The translations under genes were made by a program, and so were the position numbers. DNA of 59,540 bases from Clostridia bacterium (GTDB taxonomy: Bacteria; Bacillota; Clostridia; Christensenellales; Aristaeellaceae), in NCBI GenBank assembly GCA_900769875.1, contig CAAGII010000114.1, positions 1 to 59,540 on the forward strand, written 5' to 3'. Positions 25,370-33,901 of this stretch are shown here, piece after piece (positions within the stretch are counted from its first letter, which is position 1; each line of letters begins with the position of its first letter). The notes beneath the pieces were generated by a model. The model had not been told where the DNA came from, did not search any database, and saw only the letters and a program-made list of their open reading frames with translations.

Positions 25370-27283
25370 TCAGTTCCCTGCGGGACGACCGTTTTTCATC
25401 AGCTCCACCCAATCCTTCAGCTTGCTGAGCAGCTCCGTGTTGGAGGAGGTTTTCGCGATCATATCCAGCAGCTGCGCGAGCGCCTGAGCGGGACTCATGC
25501 TGCCCATGGAGCTGCGCAAAAGCTTCAGATCACGCTGCTGATCCTCGCTCAGCAGCAGCTCTGCGCGGCGCGTGCCGCTCAGCTGCATGTTCACGGGGGG
25601 CGTCAGCCCGGTGCGGGCGACGGCGCTGTCCAGCCAAAGCTCCATGTTGGCCGTGCCCTTGAACTCCTCCACCACCACGTCGTCCACACGGTTGCCGTTT
25701 TCCACGTTCATGGCGCCCAGCACGGTCAGGCTGCCGCCCTCCTTCAGGCTGCGCGCCGCGCCGAACATCCTCTTGGCGCGCATCAGGCTGGCGGGGTTGA
25801 CCTGTCCGGGCACATAGCGGCCCTGCTGGGCGGAGGCGGTGGTAAAGGTTTTGGCCAGCCGGGTCAGGCTGTCCACGATCAGCACCACGTCCTTTTTCTG
25901 CTCCACCTGCCGCTCGGCGTATTCCAGCGCCATGTCGGCAAGGCGCAGATGGCTCTCCGGCGGCTGATCGAAGGTCGATGCAAGCACTGTGCAGCGCGCC
26001 CTTTCGCGGATGAGCGTGACGTCCTCGGGAAATTCCTCCACCAGCAGCATCAGCACCACCGCGTCCGGATGGTTGCTACGGATGGTGTTGGCCAGACTGG
26101 TCAGCAGCTCGCTCTTGCCGCACTCGGGCGGGCAGAGAATCAGTCCGCGCTGGCCAAAGCCGAGCGGCGCGACCAGGTCCACCAGCCGGGCTGCGTCGCA
26201 GCGCTCGGCGGACTGCTGATCGAGGCTGATGCGCCGCGTGGCGTACATGGGCGTCAGCTCGTCAAAGCAGGCGCGACCCTGCAGCTCGTCGGGCACCACG
26301 CCGTTCACCCCGGTGATATAGAGCATGGCGGTGTACTTGTCGCCCTCGCGCTTGGGGCGCGTCTTGCCCTCGACCAGATCGCCGTTGCGCAGGCCGAAGC
26401 GCTTGATCTGCGCCATGGACACATAGATGTCACGGCTGGAGGGCTGGAAGGTCTCGTTGCGAAGGAAGCCGTAGCCGTCGGGATGAATCTCGAGCACGCC
26501 CTGGTCGTCAGTGCATTCGCCGGCCGCGAGCAGCTCGCTCACCGCGGGATTGGAGGTGCCCAGCTCGGCATTGTAGTAGCCGCCGTAGCTGTTGCGGCTC
26601 TGGTATCCCGGACGCTGCCCGTAGCCGCCGTCGAAGCCCTGCGTCTGGCCATAGCCGCCGCGCGGATCCTGCGCGGTGCGGTCAAAGCCGCGCTGCTCGT
26701 ACGCGGGGCGCTGGCGAAAGCGCTGGTCGTCGGCGGGACGCTGGTCAAAGGAGCGCTGCTGATAGGTGGGCCGGGCAGGATCGACGCCATAGCCGCGGCT
26801 GTCCTCCTGACGGGGCGCGATCTGCTCCTGATTGGCCTCCGGGCCGAAGCGGGGGGTGTAGTTGGCGGGACGCACCGTGCCGCCGATGCGGGGCGGCATA
26901 TCCTGCTGCAGGGGTCTTGTGGGCGTGGACTGCCATGTGCCGGGTGAACGGGGCGCGCCGTAGCCTGTTTTGCCGCCATAGCGCGCATTGGTTGGCGCGG
27001 GATTGCGCCATGCGGCGCGGAACTGCACCTGTCCCTGTGGTGCAGCGGCGCCCTGCTGCGGCCTTGGCTCGGCAGGCGGTGCTGATGGTGCCTGAGGAAC
27101 TGCCGCCTGCTCGGGAGCGGGCTGTCCAGCCTCGGGCGCAGTCGCTTCGTCAGCGCCAAGAGCGGCTTCCAGCTTGGCGATAATGCCGGCCTTCTGGATG
27201 CCAGCGCCAAGGGTGACGCCATACTCTTTGGCCATTTTTCTCAGCTCAGCGACTGTTTTGCTTGCGAGATCTTGGTTGGGCAA
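25370..27283 (-). CDS. rho: Transcription termination factor Rho, divergent, with long low-complexity N-terminal insert
   Basis: The 637-residue protein has a Rho N-terminal helix domain (1-45) and a low-complexity insert (about 46-245) rich in Ala/Pro/Gln and then Arg/Gly/Tyr/Gln. The cold-shock-like RNA domain follows (about 260-325, with GYGFLRN), then the RecA-like motor. The fold is clear, but key motor positions differ from textbook Rho: the P-loop is CPPECGKS (384-391) instead of APPKAGKT; the catalytic glutamate segment is LLVEEFPEDV, Phe replacing Arg after the Glu; the Q-loop is QGRYVPG; and in the R-loop the Arg usually before VFP is Gly. D471 and the SGTR arginine (R572) remain. 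The start is the TTG at 27281-27283, 8 nt after AGGAGG. Confidence 0.93.
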   Translation of the reverse strand: MPNQDLASKTVAELRKMAKEYGVTLGAGIQKAGIIAKLEAALGADEATAPEAGQPAPEQAAVPQAPSAPPAEPRPQQGAAAPQGQVQFRAAWRNPAPTNARYGGKTGYGAPRSPGTWQSTPTRPLQQDMPPRIGGTVRPANYTPRFGPEANQEQIAPRQEDSRGYGVDPARPTYQQRSFDQRPADDQRFRQRPAYEQRGFDRTAQDPRGGYGQTQGFDGGYGQRPGYQSRNSYGGYYNAELGTSNPAVSELLAAGECTDDQGVLEIHPDGYGFLRNETFQPSSRDIYVSMAQIKRFGLRNGDLVEGKTRPKREGDKYTAMLYITGVNGVVPDELQGRACFDELTPMYATRRISLDQQSAERCDAARLVDLVAPLGFGQRGLILCPPECGKSELLTSLANTIRSNHPDAVVLMLLVEEFPEDVTLIRERARCTVLASTFDQPPESHLRLADMALEYAERQVEQKKDVVLIVDSLTRLAKTFTTASAQQGRYVPGQVNPASLMRAKRMFGAARSLKEGGSLTVLGAMNVENGNRVDDVVVEEFKGTANMELWLDSAVARTGLTPPVNMQLSGTRRAELLLSEDQQRDLKLLRSSMGSMSPAQALAQLLDMIAKTSSNTELLSKLKDWVELMKNGRPAGN

Positions 27284-27438
27284 GAGTTTGACCTCCTCGT
27301 GTTGAGCAATCTCACGGGATCAAACGACGATACGAAAAAGCGTGCATACCAATCAGCATGTCGGTAAGCGACGGTTGAATACAAAATGATTCATACTGTT
27401 GCATGGAAGCTGCGATCATCGTATGCTGTCAGTTCAAT

Positions 27439-28470
27439 TCACCGTGAAAACATGGGTCGATCCTTGCGCGCGACGACAACATCGCGCAAAACGGCTTGCT
27501 CGACAAAATGGGACATGGACGCATAGGGACCGTCCGTCATGGGAGTGAAGCCTGCTTCCACAAGCAGGGCGAGCAGCCGTTCTCGGGATAGTGTGAGAGT
27601 GTTGAAGGAAAGCGCCATCGCGCCGCCGCACCGGAGCGCTTCCAGCCATGCAGGCAGCGCTCTTTTCAGCAGCAGCTCGAAGGATACGGGACGACCGCTC
27701 CCATCCGGCGCATGCTGGACACCGTAGGGAAGGTCACACACGATCAGCTCGACCGGCTGTTTGCGCATCAGCGACGCGGAGGAGGCGGTATCGCACGTCA
27801 TCAGACTGAGCGTGCGGGTATCCCCGGCGGCATAATGCGCCCGTGTGTCGGCAAGCGTATAGCGAACCTCCGGCACGCCGCGACCCTTCACGGTCAGCGA
27901 CTGGGCGGTGCGCTTGTGCTTGAGCTTGTGGAACTGCAAATACCTGCCAAAGAAACGGTCCGCCTCCTGCAGCGCAGGCGCGTCCACATCCATACCGGCG
28001 GCGTTCCAGCCCCGTTCCAGCGCGCAGAAGCAGGTAGTGCCCTTCCCGCACATGGGGTCAAGCACGGTGAGCGGCGCGTCGGACAGGAAGAAGCCGCTGG
28101 CGGCACAGGCGCAGTTCAGCAGCATGTGGGTAAATACGGCACTGGTTTTTCCCTTGTATTTCAGCAGCTCCGCCGCGTCTTTTGGCAGATACGTGGGGGG
28201 CTGCTTGTCCAGGGGGCGAAGCAGGCCGCCTTCACGTTCACAGAGCAGCAGCAGAGCGCTGTGCGCGCTGATGAGCCGCAGCTCCTTTTCGTCAAGGGGC
28301 GCTTCGGTATCAAAGGTCAGGAAGTCGGATCCGCCAATGCGTTCAGCACTGATCTGCGCATCGCGCCCCATCGCCTGCAAAAGACACAGCAACTCGGCCT
28401 GTCCAAGCATGAGCAGGGAAGCCTGATAGCGGATATTCGCATGCGGCAACAGCTGAAAGCAGTAGACCAT
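27439..28470 (-). CDS. SAM-dependent RNA methyltransferase (Trm11/RlmL-like)
   Basis: The 343-residue protein has a SAM-binding motif DPMCGKGTTCFCALERGW at about residue 137 and a catalytic motif IV DLPYGV near residue 240, as in N2-guanine methyltransferases of tRNA and rRNA (Trm11, TrmG10, RlmL). A THUMP-like N-terminal domain is not obvious in the first 110 residues. ATG 28470 has GAGG 5 nt ahead. It is a single-gene unit upstream of rho with its own promoter; the gene stops 155 nt before the rho start. The exact nucleoside target is unknown. Confidence 0.8.
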   Translation of the reverse strand: MVYCFQLLPHANIRYQASLLMLGQAELLCLLQAMGRDAQISAERIGGSDFLTFDTEAPLDEKELRLISAHSALLLLCEREGGLLRPLDKQPPTYLPKDAAELLKYKGKTSAVFTHMLLNCACAASGFFLSDAPLTVLDPMCGKGTTCFCALERGWNAAGMDVDAPALQEADRFFGRYLQFHKLKHKRTAQSLTVKGRGVPEVRYTLADTRAHYAAGDTRTLSLMTCDTASSASLMRKQPVELIVCDLPYGVQHAPDGSGRPVSFELLLKRALPAWLEALRCGGAMALSFNTLTLSRERLLALLVEAGFTPMTDGPYASMSHFVEQAVLRDVVVARKDRPMFSR

Positions 28471-28500
28471 GACATCCTCATCCCATCCATTGATGCTATC

Positions 28501-28529
28501 ATTCTATCATTATTCTATGTGAAATGCAA
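28501..28529 (-). promoter_or_regulatory. Promoter of the RNA methyltransferase gene
   Basis: Minus-strand TTGCAT (28524-28529) and TAGAAT (28501-28506) are 17 bp apart; a second TAGAAT lies at 28512-28517. Confidence 0.7.
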
Positions 28530-28565
28530 GGGCTTTACAGGTTTTTAACCATGTTTTCACATAGA
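28514..28565. repeat. Long-range 11-bp inverted repeat around the methyltransferase promoter
   Basis: TCTATGTGAAA (28514-28524) and TTTCACATAGA (28555-28565) are perfect inverted copies 30 bp apart, centred about 41 bp from each other (near four helical turns). The left copy overlaps the promoter spacer. It could be a paired operator or an RNA hairpin base. Confidence 0.6.
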
Positions 28566-28683
28566 CTGGGCGGATGACGACTGGTTCATGCGCGCATGCG
28601 CGGCGGCTTGTGGTGAATGAAGGATCATCAACAGGATGATTCCTCCCGCATTACACGATATGCGGCGGGCGCGCAAAATATGC

Positions 28684-28715
28684 AAAAAACCCTTCCTCCA
28701 CACTGGGAGGAAGGG
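28684..28715 (-). terminator. Terminator after rpsU
   Basis: CCCTTCCTCC pairs perfectly with GGAGGAAGGG around a 6-nt loop and is followed by six T residues on the minus strand. Confidence 0.92.
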
Positions 28716-28739
28716 CATCTGTTGCATGGGACGACCCGA

Positions 28740-28913
28740 TCAATACTTGCGCTTGCGGGCGGCCTCTGCTTTCTTCTTGCGCTTCACGCTGGGCTTTTCG
28801 TAATGCTCGCGCTTGCGAACCTCCTGGATGACGCCGCTGCGGGCACACTGGCGCTTAAACCGCTTCAGAGCGCTTTCCAGGGTCTCACCGTCACGAATAC
28901 GGACCTCGGACAC
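28740..28913 (-). CDS. rpsU: 30S ribosomal protein S21
   Basis: The 57-residue product reads VSEVRIRDGETLESALKRFK in its first part (initiator Val read as Met) and ends in a very basic tail KPSVKRKKKAEAARKRKY, the standard S21 pattern; S21 sits near the anti-Shine-Dalgarno region. The start is the GTG at 28911-28913, 7 nt after GGAGGG; an in-frame ATG 36 nt upstream would overrun this site. It has its own strong promoter but also lies downstream of the HIT gene in the same orientation. Confidence 0.94.
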   Translation of the reverse strand: MSEVRIRDGETLESALKRFKRQCARSGVIQEVRKREHYEKPSVKRKKKAEAARKRKY

Positions 28914-28987
28914 TTGTTTTCCCTCCTCTCGCTCATCTCGCCTTGACATCAGCCGGCTAAGACGGACGGATGGCGAACCGTATGACT

Positions 28988-29016
28988 ATTATACAGCCTT
29001 TAGGCAAGGTAGTCAA
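28988..29016 (-). promoter_or_regulatory. Promoter of rpsU
   Basis: Minus-strand TTGACT (29011-29016) and TATAAT (28988-28993) are separated by 17 bp. Confidence 0.85.
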
Positions 29017-29063
29017 TGGTGTTTTCCACATTTTTCCAGAATAATTTTGTCCTGCTCGGAGGC

Positions 29064-29405
29064 TTAGGCCATGCCGTCGGAGAGCTGCGTGCCGCCCAGC
29101 ACATGGAAATGCAGGTGCTGCACGGTCTGGCAGGCGTCCTTTCCGCTGTTGCTCACCACGCGGAAGCCGCCGTTCAGCCCCTCCTGAGCGGCCACGCGTC
29201 TGCAGGCGCGCAGGCAGGCGGCGAGGGTCGCGTCATCCGCGTCGTCCGCCTGAGCCAGCGACGCAATATGCCGGCGGGGCAGCACCAGCACATGCGTGGG
29301 CGCCTGCGGGTTGATATCGCGGAAGGCAAAGACGGCATCGTCCTCATACACCTTCGCGGAGGGAATCTCGCCGGCAATGATGCGGCAGAACAGGCAGTTG
29401 TCCAT
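29064..29405 (-). CDS. HIT family (HinT-like) purine nucleotide hydrolase
   Basis: The 113-residue protein has CLFCRIIAGEIPSAKVYED, HVLVLPRRHI and the histidine triad HLHFHVLGG with catalytic His. HinT-type enzymes hydrolyse AMP-amino conjugates. The two N-terminal cysteines (CxxC) recall the zinc site found in many bacterial HITs. ATG 29405 sits 9 nt after AAAGGA; an ATG two codons earlier is too close to that site. It follows the FAD oxidoreductase by 66 nt and precedes rpsU, the usual HIT-rpsU pairing in Firmicutes. Confidence 0.93.
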   Translation of the reverse strand: MDNCLFCRIIAGEIPSAKVYEDDAVFAFRDINPQAPTHVLVLPRRHIASLAQADDADDATLAACLRACRRVAAQEGLNGGFRVVSNSGKDACQTVQHLHFHVLGGTQLSDGMA

Positions 29406-29471
29406 GTTCATCCATCCTTTCATCTGTTCAACGAATGCGGGGCGCAAATTGTTGCATCGCGCGCGGGGAAA

Positions 29472-30845
29472 TTATGCCAGCGTTTCGGCGATGCGCCGCG
29501 CGACGAATACGCCGCTGGCGGATGCGTGGCTCAGGCTGTGGGTGACGCCGCTGCCGTCGCCGATGATGTACAGACCCGGATACCTTGTCTCGAGGTGGTC
29601 GTCGATATCCACCTCCATGTTGTAGAATTTGACCTCCACGCCGTAGAGCAGCGTATCGTCATTGGCGGTGCCGGGCGCGATCTTGTCCAGCGCGTAGATC
29701 ATCTCGATAATACCGTCCAGAATGCGCTTGGGCAGCACAAGGCTCAGATCGCCGGGGGTGGCCTGCAGCGTCGGGGTGACCAGACCCTCCTCGATGCGCT
29801 TGACGTTGCTTCGCCTGCCGCGCACCAGATCGCCGAAGCGCTGCACAATCACGCCGCCGCCCAGCATGTTGCTCAGGCGCGCGATGCTTTCGCCATAGCC
29901 GTTGGAATCCTTGAAGGGCTCGGAGAAGTGCTTGCTGACCAGCAGCGCGAAGTTGGTATTTTCGGTCTGCTTGTCCTTGCCCTCGTAGCTGTGGCCGTTG
30001 ACGGTGACGATGCCGTTGGTGTTCTCGTTCACCACCGAGCCCTTGGGATTCATGCAGAAGGTGCGCACATTGTCCTCGAACTTTTCAGTGCGGTACACGA
30101 TCTTGCTTTCGTACAGCTCGTCGGTCAGGTGGGAGAAGATCACCGCGGGCAGCTCCACGCGCACGCCGATGTCCACACGGTTGCTCAGCGTGCCGATATC
30201 CAGCTCACGGCACACATGCTCCATCCACTTGCTGCCGCTGCGGCCGACGCTCACGATGCACTGGCGGCATTCCTCCGCGCCCTTTGCGGTGACCACGCGG
30301 TAGCCGCCGTCGATGACCTCGATGTGCTCCACCGGCGTCTGGAAATGGAAGGCTACGCGATCCTTCATCTCATTGTAAAGGTTCTGCAGCACCACATAGT
30401 TGATATCCGTGCCCAGATGGCGGACGGACGCGTCCAGCAGCTTGAGCTTGTTCTGCAGGCACAGCTTCTTGAACTGTGTGCCGGCGGTGGAGTACATGCG
30501 GGTGCCCTCGCCGCCGTGGGAGACGTTGATGTCGTCTACATAGTGCATCAGCTCCAGCGCCTCCTTGCGGCCGATATGCTCATAGAGCGTGCCGCCGAAG
30601 TCGTTGGTGATGTTGTACTTGCCGTCGGAGAACGCGCCTGCGCCGCCAAAGCCGCTCATGATCGCGCACGTTTTGCAGCGGATGCAGCTTTTCACCTTGT
30701 CGCCGTCGATGGGGCATCGGCGCTTTTCCAGCGAGTAGCCGCTTTCATACACGGCGATGTTCAGATCGGCGCGCTTTTCAAGCAGCTCATAGGCGGCAAA
30801 GATACCGCCGGGGCCCGCGCCGACTACGATGACGTCATACTTCAT
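29472..30845 (-). CDS. FAD-dependent oxidoreductase (COG2509-like)
   Basis: The 457-residue flavoprotein starts with a Rossmann FAD motif VIVVGAGPGGIFAAYEL and ends with the second FAD motif GLYIIGDGSGVTHSLSHASA. Between them a Cys-rich stretch CPIDGDKVKSCIRCKTC (about residues 44-60) precedes GFGGAGAFSDGK. Relatives are annotated as NAD(P)/FAD-dependent dehydrogenases of unknown substrate. The cysteines might bind an Fe-S cluster, but the spacing is not a standard ferredoxin motif. The SD AGGAGG is 9 nt ahead of ATG 30845. It interrupts the otherwise typical mtaB-HIT order. Confidence 0.85.
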   Translation of the reverse strand: MKYDVIVVGAGPGGIFAAYELLEKRADLNIAVYESGYSLEKRRCPIDGDKVKSCIRCKTCAIMSGFGGAGAFSDGKYNITNDFGGTLYEHIGRKEALELMHYVDDINVSHGGEGTRMYSTAGTQFKKLCLQNKLKLLDASVRHLGTDINYVVLQNLYNEMKDRVAFHFQTPVEHIEVIDGGYRVVTAKGAEECRQCIVSVGRSGSKWMEHVCRELDIGTLSNRVDIGVRVELPAVIFSHLTDELYESKIVYRTEKFEDNVRTFCMNPKGSVVNENTNGIVTVNGHSYEGKDKQTENTNFALLVSKHFSEPFKDSNGYGESIARLSNMLGGGVIVQRFGDLVRGRRSNVKRIEEGLVTPTLQATPGDLSLVLPKRILDGIIEMIYALDKIAPGTANDDTLLYGVEVKFYNMEVDIDDHLETRYPGLYIIGDGSGVTHSLSHASASGVFVARRIAETLA

Positions 30846-30878
30846 GGGAAAAAACCTCCTGTGGTCAGATCATGTGTG

Positions 30879-32183
30879 TTATTCCATTGCCTCGATTTCG
30901 CCCAGCATACCGCTGCCTGTCACGGCGGTCAGGCGCGCCGGGATGACCGCGCCCTGACGGCACAGCGGGCAGTCGGGCAGCAGTACCTGAATGTATTCGG
31001 GCGTGTAGCCCAGATATCCGCCCTCGCAGCGCTCCTCCAGCAGCACCTGCGCGGTGAGCCCCAGCCGCGATTCGCGGTAGGCGCGGGCTGTCTCCTCGCC
31101 GATGGCGATCAGCACGCGGGCGCGGCGCTCCTTCTCGGCGGTGGAAAGCTGGCCCGGCATCACATCGGCCGGGGTGCCCTCACGCCGAGAGTAGGGGAAT
31201 ACGTGAATCCGCGCAAACCCGATGCGGCGGATGAAGGCGCAGGTCTCCTCAAACTCCTCCTCCGTTTCGCCGGGGAAGCCCGTCAGCACATCGGTGGTCA
31301 GCGCCGCGTGCGGGAACGCCGCGCGCAGGTTCCGGACGCCCTCCTCGTACATGGCGGTGTTGTAGCGGCGCGCCATGCGGGCAAGCACGGTATTGCTGCC
31401 GGATTGCAGGGCAAGGTGGAACTGCGGGCACACCTTGTCCATGGCGCTGAGGCGGCTTGCAAAGGCCGGGGTGGCGATGGTCGGCTCCAGACTGCCAAGA
31501 CGGATGCGCTTGACGCCCGGCGTTTCCTGCGCAATGGCGATCGCGTCCAGCAGCGTTTCGCCGCCCGGCAGATCGCGCCCGTAGCTGGAAAGGTGGATGC
31601 CGGTCATCACAAGCTCCGAATAGCCCGCGTCCGCGAGGCGGCGGCACTCTGTGCGGATATCCTCCAGCGAACGGGAACGGATGGGCCCGCGCACGGAGGG
31701 GATGATGCAGTAGGTACAGCGGTTGTTGCAGCCCTCCTGAATCTTGAGGGTCGCGCGGGTATGCTCCTCCTGCGCGGCGATGGTCAGGTTCTCAAAGGGT
31801 GTGGAGGCGTTCAGCTCATTGACGGCGCACAGCTGCGTATGCTCGCGCAATGCCGTCTCAAGCAGCGTCACCACCTCCAGCCGCCGCTGCGTGCCGATTA
31901 CCAGCCGCGCGCCGGTTTCAAGCAGCTTGTCGCCCATGCGCTGTGCAAGGCAGCCACAGAGTACCACGGCGCTTTGCGGGTGGCTGCGGCGGATGCGGCG
32001 GGTCAGCTGCAGGCTTTTTTTGTCGCCCGTGCCGGTGACGGTGCAGGTGTTGATGACATACACATCCGCGTCGCCGTCAAAGGGGACGACCGTGTAGCCC
32101 GCGGCCCTGAACAGCTCCAGCATCGCCTGCGTGTCATACTGGTTGACCTTGCAGCCGAGGGTGTGAAATGCAACGGTTTTCAT
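30879..32183 (-). CDS. mtaB: tRNA t6A37 methylthiotransferase MtaB
   Basis: MtaB is a radical-SAM enzyme that converts t6A37 to ms2t6A37 in tRNA using two [4Fe-4S] clusters. The 434-residue protein has the N-terminal UPF0004 domain with LGCKVNQYDTQ, NTCTVT and LCGCLAQR cysteines, then the radical-SAM motif CNNRCTYCIIP, and a C-terminal TRAM-like region. ATG 32183 follows GGAG by 8 nt and lies 5 nt after the rsmE stop. The order prmA-rsmE-mtaB is a conserved Firmicutes translation-modification cluster; Sua5 at 20 kb makes the t6A substrate. Confidence 0.95.
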   Translation of the reverse strand: MKTVAFHTLGCKVNQYDTQAMLELFRAAGYTVVPFDGDADVYVINTCTVTGTGDKKSLQLTRRIRRSHPQSAVVLCGCLAQRMGDKLLETGARLVIGTQRRLEVVTLLETALREHTQLCAVNELNASTPFENLTIAAQEEHTRATLKIQEGCNNRCTYCIIPSVRGPIRSRSLEDIRTECRRLADAGYSELVMTGIHLSSYGRDLPGGETLLDAIAIAQETPGVKRIRLGSLEPTIATPAFASRLSAMDKVCPQFHLALQSGSNTVLARMARRYNTAMYEEGVRNLRAAFPHAALTTDVLTGFPGETEEEFEETCAFIRRIGFARIHVFPYSRREGTPADVMPGQLSTAEKERRARVLIAIGEETARAYRESRLGLTAQVLLEERCEGGYLGYTPEYIQVLLPDCPLCRQGAVIPARLTAVTGSGMLGEIEAME

Positions 32184-32188
32184 GTCAG

Positions 32189-32923
32189 TCACTCCATATC
32201 GCCGTAGAGGCACATTAGCGCGGAAAGCGTGCAAAGCCCGGCGGTCTCGGTGCGCAGAATGCGTGGGCCGAGGGTGACGGGCACGCAGCCCGCTGCCTGC
32301 ATGGCGGCGATTTCCTGCTCGCTCATGCCGCCCTCCGGGCCGATGACCACGGCAAGGCGCGTGGCTTCGGGGTGCGCGCGATGGACTGCGGTCAGGCTGA
32401 CGGTATGCGCGTCCTCCCACGGCACAATGGCCGCGTCGAAGGCGGCGAGCCGTTGCGATAGCGCCTGCATGGCGACGGGCGCTTCCACCTCGGGCTGGAT
32501 GCAGCGGCCGCTCTGCTTGCTTGCCTCGCGGGCGATCTTCTGCCAGCGCTCCTGCTTTTTCCTCGCGTCGCGCTCGTCGAGCCTCACCACGCAGCGGCTC
32601 ATCGCCACCGGCACGATGCGCTCCGCGCCAAGCTCCACCGCCTTTTGCACGATCAGCTCCATCTTGTCCGCCTTGGGCAGCCCCTGAAAGAGCGTGACGC
32701 GCAGACGGGGCTCGGTGGTGGGCAGGGCGCGCAGCACGCGCACGGAAACCTCGCCGCCTTCGATCGCGGCGATCTCCGCCTCATACCGTCCGTTCTGCCA
32801 GAAAAGCTGGCAGGGATCGCCCGGCTTCATGCGCAGCACGCGCAGCGCATGCTGCTGATCCTCCGGGGAGAGATGCGCGATATCGCCCGTTACGCCGCGC
32901 TCGTCGGCATAGAAACGGTGCAT
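32189..32923 (-). CDS. rsmE: 16S rRNA m3U1498 methyltransferase RsmE
   Basis: RsmE is a SPOUT-class methyltransferase for U1498 in the decoding centre. The 244-residue product has an N-terminal PUA-like domain (HRFYADE...HALRVLRMKPGD), then KADKMELIVQKAVELGAERIVP, VVIGPEGGMSEQEI and LGPRILRTETAGL, the trefoil-knot motifs. Its ATG overlaps the prmA stop codon (TGATG), so the two are translationally coupled. Confidence 0.95.
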   Translation of the reverse strand: MHRFYADERGVTGDIAHLSPEDQQHALRVLRMKPGDPCQLFWQNGRYEAEIAAIEGGEVSVRVLRALPTTEPRLRVTLFQGLPKADKMELIVQKAVELGAERIVPVAMSRCVVRLDERDARKKQERWQKIAREASKQSGRCIQPEVEAPVAMQALSQRLAAFDAAIVPWEDAHTVSLTAVHRAHPEATRLAVVIGPEGGMSEQEIAAMQAAGCVPVTLGPRILRTETAGLCTLSALMCLYGDME

Positions 32924-33870
32924 CAGTCATGCCTCCTTGAGAGCATGGCGACCCACTCGCCCCTGCGGCGGATTTCCAGCACGGTGTACTGCGCGGCCTC
33001 CAGCGCGCGAAGCACATCCTGCTCGCGCTCCTTGATGATGCCCGAGCAGATGAAGAAGCCGCCCGGCACAATGTGGCTGTTCAGCGGCTCGGCGAACATG
33101 CAGATGACGTCCGCAATGATGTTGGCGACGCACAGCTCGCACTGCCCGTCGATGCCCTCCAGCAGATTGCCCTCCACGGCGGTGACGCGCTCCTCCAGAC
33201 GGTTGTGCGCGATGTTCTCGCGCGCGACCCTCACGGCGTCGGGATCAATATCCACCGCCAGCACCTGCTGCGCGCCCAGCATCGCCGCGCCGATGGCGAG
33301 GATGCCGCTGCCCGTGCCCACGTCCATCACGCGGTCGCCCGGGCGCAGCGCGTCCTCCAGCAGCTCCATGCACATGCCGGTGGTTTCGTGCGTGCCGCTG
33401 CCAAAGGCCATGCCGGGATCAATCTCGATCACCAGATCGTTTTCCTGCGCCTCGTACAGCTCCCACGTGGGCTTCACCACCAGACGGCGGCCTGCGCGGA
33501 AGGGCTTGTAGAAGCGCTTCCATACCTCGCTCCAGTCCTGATCGCGCACGTTCACCGTGTCCAGCTGCAGGGAGCCGAGGCGGAAATCCGGCAGCATGAC
33601 CTTCAATTCGTCCAGCTGGGTGCGGAGCGCCTGCAGATGGTCGGCCAGATGCTCGTCCGGCTCAAACCAGGCGTGAACCAGCACGTCCTCGGGCATGCTG
33701 TCAATCAGCTTCGGGTCGATGATCTCCCAGATGCCATTGGGCTTGGTCGGGTCGGGAATGTCGGCGCGATCTTCCACCATGGTGCCGGAGGCGCCCTCGC
33801 CGATCAGCTTTTCCGACACGATATCGCTGCCCTCGGTGGTGGTGTGTACGATGATTTCAAGCCAGTCCAT
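32923..33870 (-). CDS. prmA: Ribosomal protein L11 methyltransferase PrmA
   Basis: PrmA trimethylates lysines and the N-terminus of L11. The 315-residue protein has the N-terminal recognition domain, PGMAFGSGTHETTGMCMELL, the SAM motif DVGTGSGILAIGAAMLGA and a motif IV-type VANIIADVI. Two ATGs compete (33879 and 33870); AAAGG overlaps the first, so 33870 is chosen with 9 nt spacing. It begins 31 nt after the solute-binding protein stop and is coupled to rsmE. Confidence 0.95.
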   Translation of the reverse strand: MDWLEIIVHTTTEGSDIVSEKLIGEGASGTMVEDRADIPDPTKPNGIWEIIDPKLIDSMPEDVLVHAWFEPDEHLADHLQALRTQLDELKVMLPDFRLGSLQLDTVNVRDQDWSEVWKRFYKPFRAGRRLVVKPTWELYEAQENDLVIEIDPGMAFGSGTHETTGMCMELLEDALRPGDRVMDVGTGSGILAIGAAMLGAQQVLAVDIDPDAVRVARENIAHNRLEERVTAVEGNLLEGIDGQCELCVANIIADVICMFAEPLNSHIVPGGFFICSGIIKEREQDVLRALEAAQYTVLEIRRRGEWVAMLSRRHD

Positions 33871-33901
33871 GCGTATCATCCTTTATCCGGTTATTGGTTT
33901 G

